64,000 nt of DNA from Flavobacterium limnosediminis JC2902. Lineage in GTDB: Bacteria > Bacteroidota > Bacteroidia > Flavobacteriales > Flavobacteriaceae. Positions 62,047-64,000 of the stretch are shown here, piece after piece (position 1 is the first letter of the stretch; each line of letters begins with the position of its first letter). The position numbers and the translations under genes were made by a program. Below the pieces are notes generated by a model. It saw only the letters and a program-made list of their open reading frames with translations. It was not told the DNA's origin and made no database searches. The stretch is from assembly GCF_000498535.1 (NCBI RefSeq), contig NZ_AVGG01000018.1:186001-250000 (forward strand). Direction: 5' to 3'.

Positions 62047-63729
62047 TTATTCTTTAGTTTTAATTACCATCTGAAGCAGTATCCCCAAAATAATGGTCAG
62101 GATCGCTCCGATGAAATTCAGCCAAAGGAAACTCACCACATCCAGATAATAGATGTAAAATATGGTTAGCTGTGTAATTACGGCACTCCAGAAAACGGCA
62201 CTGGCTTTCACAAATTTCACATAAAACGCGACCAGAAAAATCCCTAATACAGTTCCGTAGAAAATAGAACCAATAATGTTTACCAATTGTATAAGGTTTT
62301 CGAAAAGGGTGCCAATACATGCAAAAAGTATGGCGATAATCCCCCAAATCAAAGTGAAGAATTTTGTGGCGTTTACAAAATGTTTTTCGGATTTATCGGC
62401 TTTCAGATTTCGTTTATAAATGTCTATTGTCGTGGTTGACGCTAATGCAGACAATCCGGATGAAGACGAGGACATCGCTGCTGAAAGGATAACGGCCAGC
62501 AATAAGCCAATCAGTCCCTTCGGCAGGAAATTCAAAATGAAATACAAGAAAACATAATCCTTATCGTTGGTTTCTGTTTTGCTGTCCACTTCACTGATGA
62601 TTTCTTTTGCCTGTTCGCGTAAATCCTTTTCCTTTCCGGAAAGAGAAATCATCTTTTGTTGTAAAATAGGATTGTCAAAATCCTGATTTAACTGTCCCAC
62701 ATACAACATGCTGATTTCCTTCTTCTCTTCCTGAACGGCATCAAGTTCTTTTTCCAGTTTTTCATATTCCGGTTTAAAGGAAGAGTTTTTAACCAGATCA
62801 TTATTGGTCGGATTAAAATGTAATGGAGAAGAATGGAATTGAAAGAACACGAACACCATTATACCGGTTAACAGAATAAAGAATTGCATCGGTACTTTTA
62901 AAAGGCCGTTCATAATTAATCCGAGTTGGCTTTCGCGGACAGATTTTCCGGTCAGATATCGACCAACCTGAGACTGATCGGTACCGAAATAGGAGAGCGC
63001 TAAAAAGAATCCGCCCGTAATTCCGCTCCAGAACGTATATCGTGTTTCCGGATTAAAGGAAAAATCGAGGATTTCCATTTTATCATTGGCACCAGCAATT
63101 CCGAGGGCGTTACTGAAACTCAGTTCCTCAGGTAAATAGCTTAAAATCAGAAAAAAAGTAATGAACATTCCCGTCATGATGACAATCATCTGTTGTTTTT
63201 GGGTTACGTTAACTGCTTTTGTTCCACCCGAAAAAGTATAGATGATAACCATAATTCCGATGACGACATTCATCAGGGTAAGGTGCCATCCCAATAAAGC
63301 CGAGAGAATGATTGAAGGAGCGTAAATGGTTAAACCGGTACCAAGTCCGCGTTGCACCAGGAATAGGATAGAAGCAAGGGAACGCGTTTTTACGTCAAAG
63401 CGCTGTTCAAGGAATTCATAAGCCGTAAAAACCTTAAGTCTGTGATAAATCGGGATAAATGTGATGCAGATAACCACCATGGCAATCGGTAATCCGAAAT
63501 AAAACTGAACAAATCCCATTCCGTCATGATAGGCCTGTCCCGGTGTTGAAAGAAACGTAATGGCACTTGCCTGCGTCGCCATAACAGACAAACCGACCAT
63601 CCACCACGGAGTTTCGTTATTTCCCAGAATATATTCCTCAACATTTTTACTGCCTTTAGTCTTCCAGGTTCCGTAAATAACTATGAATAAAAGGGTAACC
63701 GATAATACGATCCAGTCGATTAGTTGCAT
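62047..63729 (-). CDS. sodium:solute symporter (SSS family)
   Basis: This 560-residue protein has about 13 membrane segments. It begins MQLIDWIVLSVTLLFIVIYG and contains the SSS motifs ASAITFLSTPGQAYHDGMGF, LSYFGTDQSQVGRYL and LLLAVILSAAMSSSSSGLSALAS, the last being part of the Na+-site region. Between membrane segments it has a charged coiled stretch (about 320-390; EKLEKELDAVQEEKKEIS). The substrate is unknown; sugars, amino acids or sialic acid are family options. A 35-residue membrane peptide gene ends 3 bp upstream. Its 3' end is duplicated at 44339. Confidence 0.92.
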   Translation of the reverse strand: MQLIDWIVLSVTLLFIVIYGTWKTKGSKNVEEYILGNNETPWWMVGLSVMATQASAITFLSTPGQAYHDGMGFVQFYFGLPIAMVVICITFIPIYHRLKVFTAYEFLEQRFDVKTRSLASILFLVQRGLGTGLTIYAPSIILSALLGWHLTLMNVVIGIMVIIYTFSGGTKAVNVTQKQQMIVIMTGMFITFFLILSYLPEELSFSNALGIAGANDKMEILDFSFNPETRYTFWSGITGGFFLALSYFGTDQSQVGRYLTGKSVRESQLGLIMNGLLKVPMQFFILLTGIMVFVFFQFHSSPLHFNPTNNDLVKNSSFKPEYEKLEKELDAVQEEKKEISMLYVGQLNQDFDNPILQQKMISLSGKEKDLREQAKEIISEVDSKTETNDKDYVFLYFILNFLPKGLIGLLLAVILSAAMSSSSSGLSALASTTTIDIYKRNLKADKSEKHFVNATKFFTLIWGIIAILFACIGTLFENLIQLVNIIGSIFYGTVLGIFLVAFYVKFVKASAVFWSAVITQLTIFYIYYLDVVSFLWLNFIGAILTIILGILLQMVIKTKE

Positions 63730-63732
63730 GGG

Positions 63733-63840
63733 CTAGCTATACATTTGCATTAAAAAATAGAATAATAAAATATAGAATGCATTGAGTAACAACACAATCG
63801 TATAGCTTCTTTTCCATTTAAATTCCTGTTCTTCTTTCAT
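63733..63840 (-). CDS. 35-residue membrane microprotein coupled to the symporter
   Basis: ATG at 63838-63840 reads MKEEQEFKWKRSYTIVLLLN then AFYILLFYFLMQMYS and TAG at 63733-63735. It has a charged N-terminus (KEEQEFKWKR) and a single helix (about 13-33), giving a cytoplasm-in topology. Only 3 bp separate it from the symporter ATG at 63729, so they are co-translated. It could be an accessory subunit or stabiliser of the symporter, like other small proteins linked to transporters; this is inference. Confidence 0.72.
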   Translation of the reverse strand: MKEEQEFKWKRSYTIVLLLNAFYILLFYFLMQMYS

Positions 63841-63846
63841 TTTTTT

Positions 63847-63998
63847 AGTTTCTGAGTTTCTAAGTTTCTGAGTAGCTAAGTTTTAAAACTCTACGTGAAA
63901 ATCTTGTCTCGTGGTTCTTGTCTCTATTCTCTTTTTTCTATCCTCTATTCTCTTTTTTCTATTCTCTTTTCTCTTTTCTCTTGACTATCTTCCTCACT
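63847..63998. repeat. octamer array then heptamer array
   Basis: Five 8-bp units (AGTTTCTG, AGTTTCTA, AGTTTCTG, AGTAGCTA, AGTTTTAA) run from 63847 to 63886. After a 28-bp gap, 12 seven-bp units with consensus CTCTWTT run from 63915 (TTCTTGT, CTCTATT, CTCTTTT, ...) to 63998. They are the reverse-complement form of the GAGAATA/GAAAATA family at 40354. They occupy the region upstream of the microprotein-symporter unit. Confidence 0.9.
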
Positions 63999-64000
63999 CT

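Overview
The window looks like a chromosome segment of a Flavobacterium-like member of the Bacteroidetes. The evidence is low-GC DNA, promoter-like TAnnTTTG boxes, a type IX secretion (T9SS) sorting domain on a secreted endonuclease, many small SPI/SPII-exported proteins, and families typical of this group (DUF6048/DUF6452, DUF4293, DUF2911, the CCC-motif membrane protein). No tRNA, rRNA or CRISPR array was seen. Family names are my recognition of the translated sequences; no search was run.

Positions 1-44,160 are mainly housekeeping chromosome. In order they hold: a ZIP transporter fragment with a methyltransferase; a THUMP RNA methyltransferase; DUF6048/DUF6452 with RlmD; lipoproteins; a PhoX-like lipoprotein paired with a di-haem peroxidase; ornithine aminotransferase; an Smr protein; a sugar MFS carrier; a RarD-like exporter with a cysteine desulfurase; an Mla-type lipid transport operon; lipoamide dehydrogenase; an MsbA-like ABC exporter coupled to TruA; a response regulator/unknown protein/histidine kinase operon; Rho; endonuclease I; an RsmB-like methyltransferase; an AraC regulator; an ECF sigma operon; a HAD phosphatase; photolyase with an SRPBCC protein; and DUF2911.

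Positions about 44,340-62,050 form an accessory island. It is bracketed by two roughly 160-bp direct copies of the 3' end of a sodium:solute symporter gene: a frameshifted fragment at 44,339 and the intact gene end at 62,047. Inside are a DUF1223 protein that has lost its Cys motif, an inducible-mutagenesis-like module (S24/LexA-like repressor divergent from a Y-family polymerase and a DnaE-like polymerase), decayed metal-binding genes, a Cus/Czc-type efflux operon whose pump gene is frameshifted, and two small uncharacterised genes. No integrase was found.

Positions 62,047-64,000 return to chromosome: the intact symporter, preceded by a 35-residue membrane microprotein only 3 bp upstream. 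Several intergenic regions are built from short tandem repeats with 6-, 7-, 8- or 21-bp periods. These have produced spurious N-terminal extensions on truA and on the sigma factor, both of which probably start at TTG.
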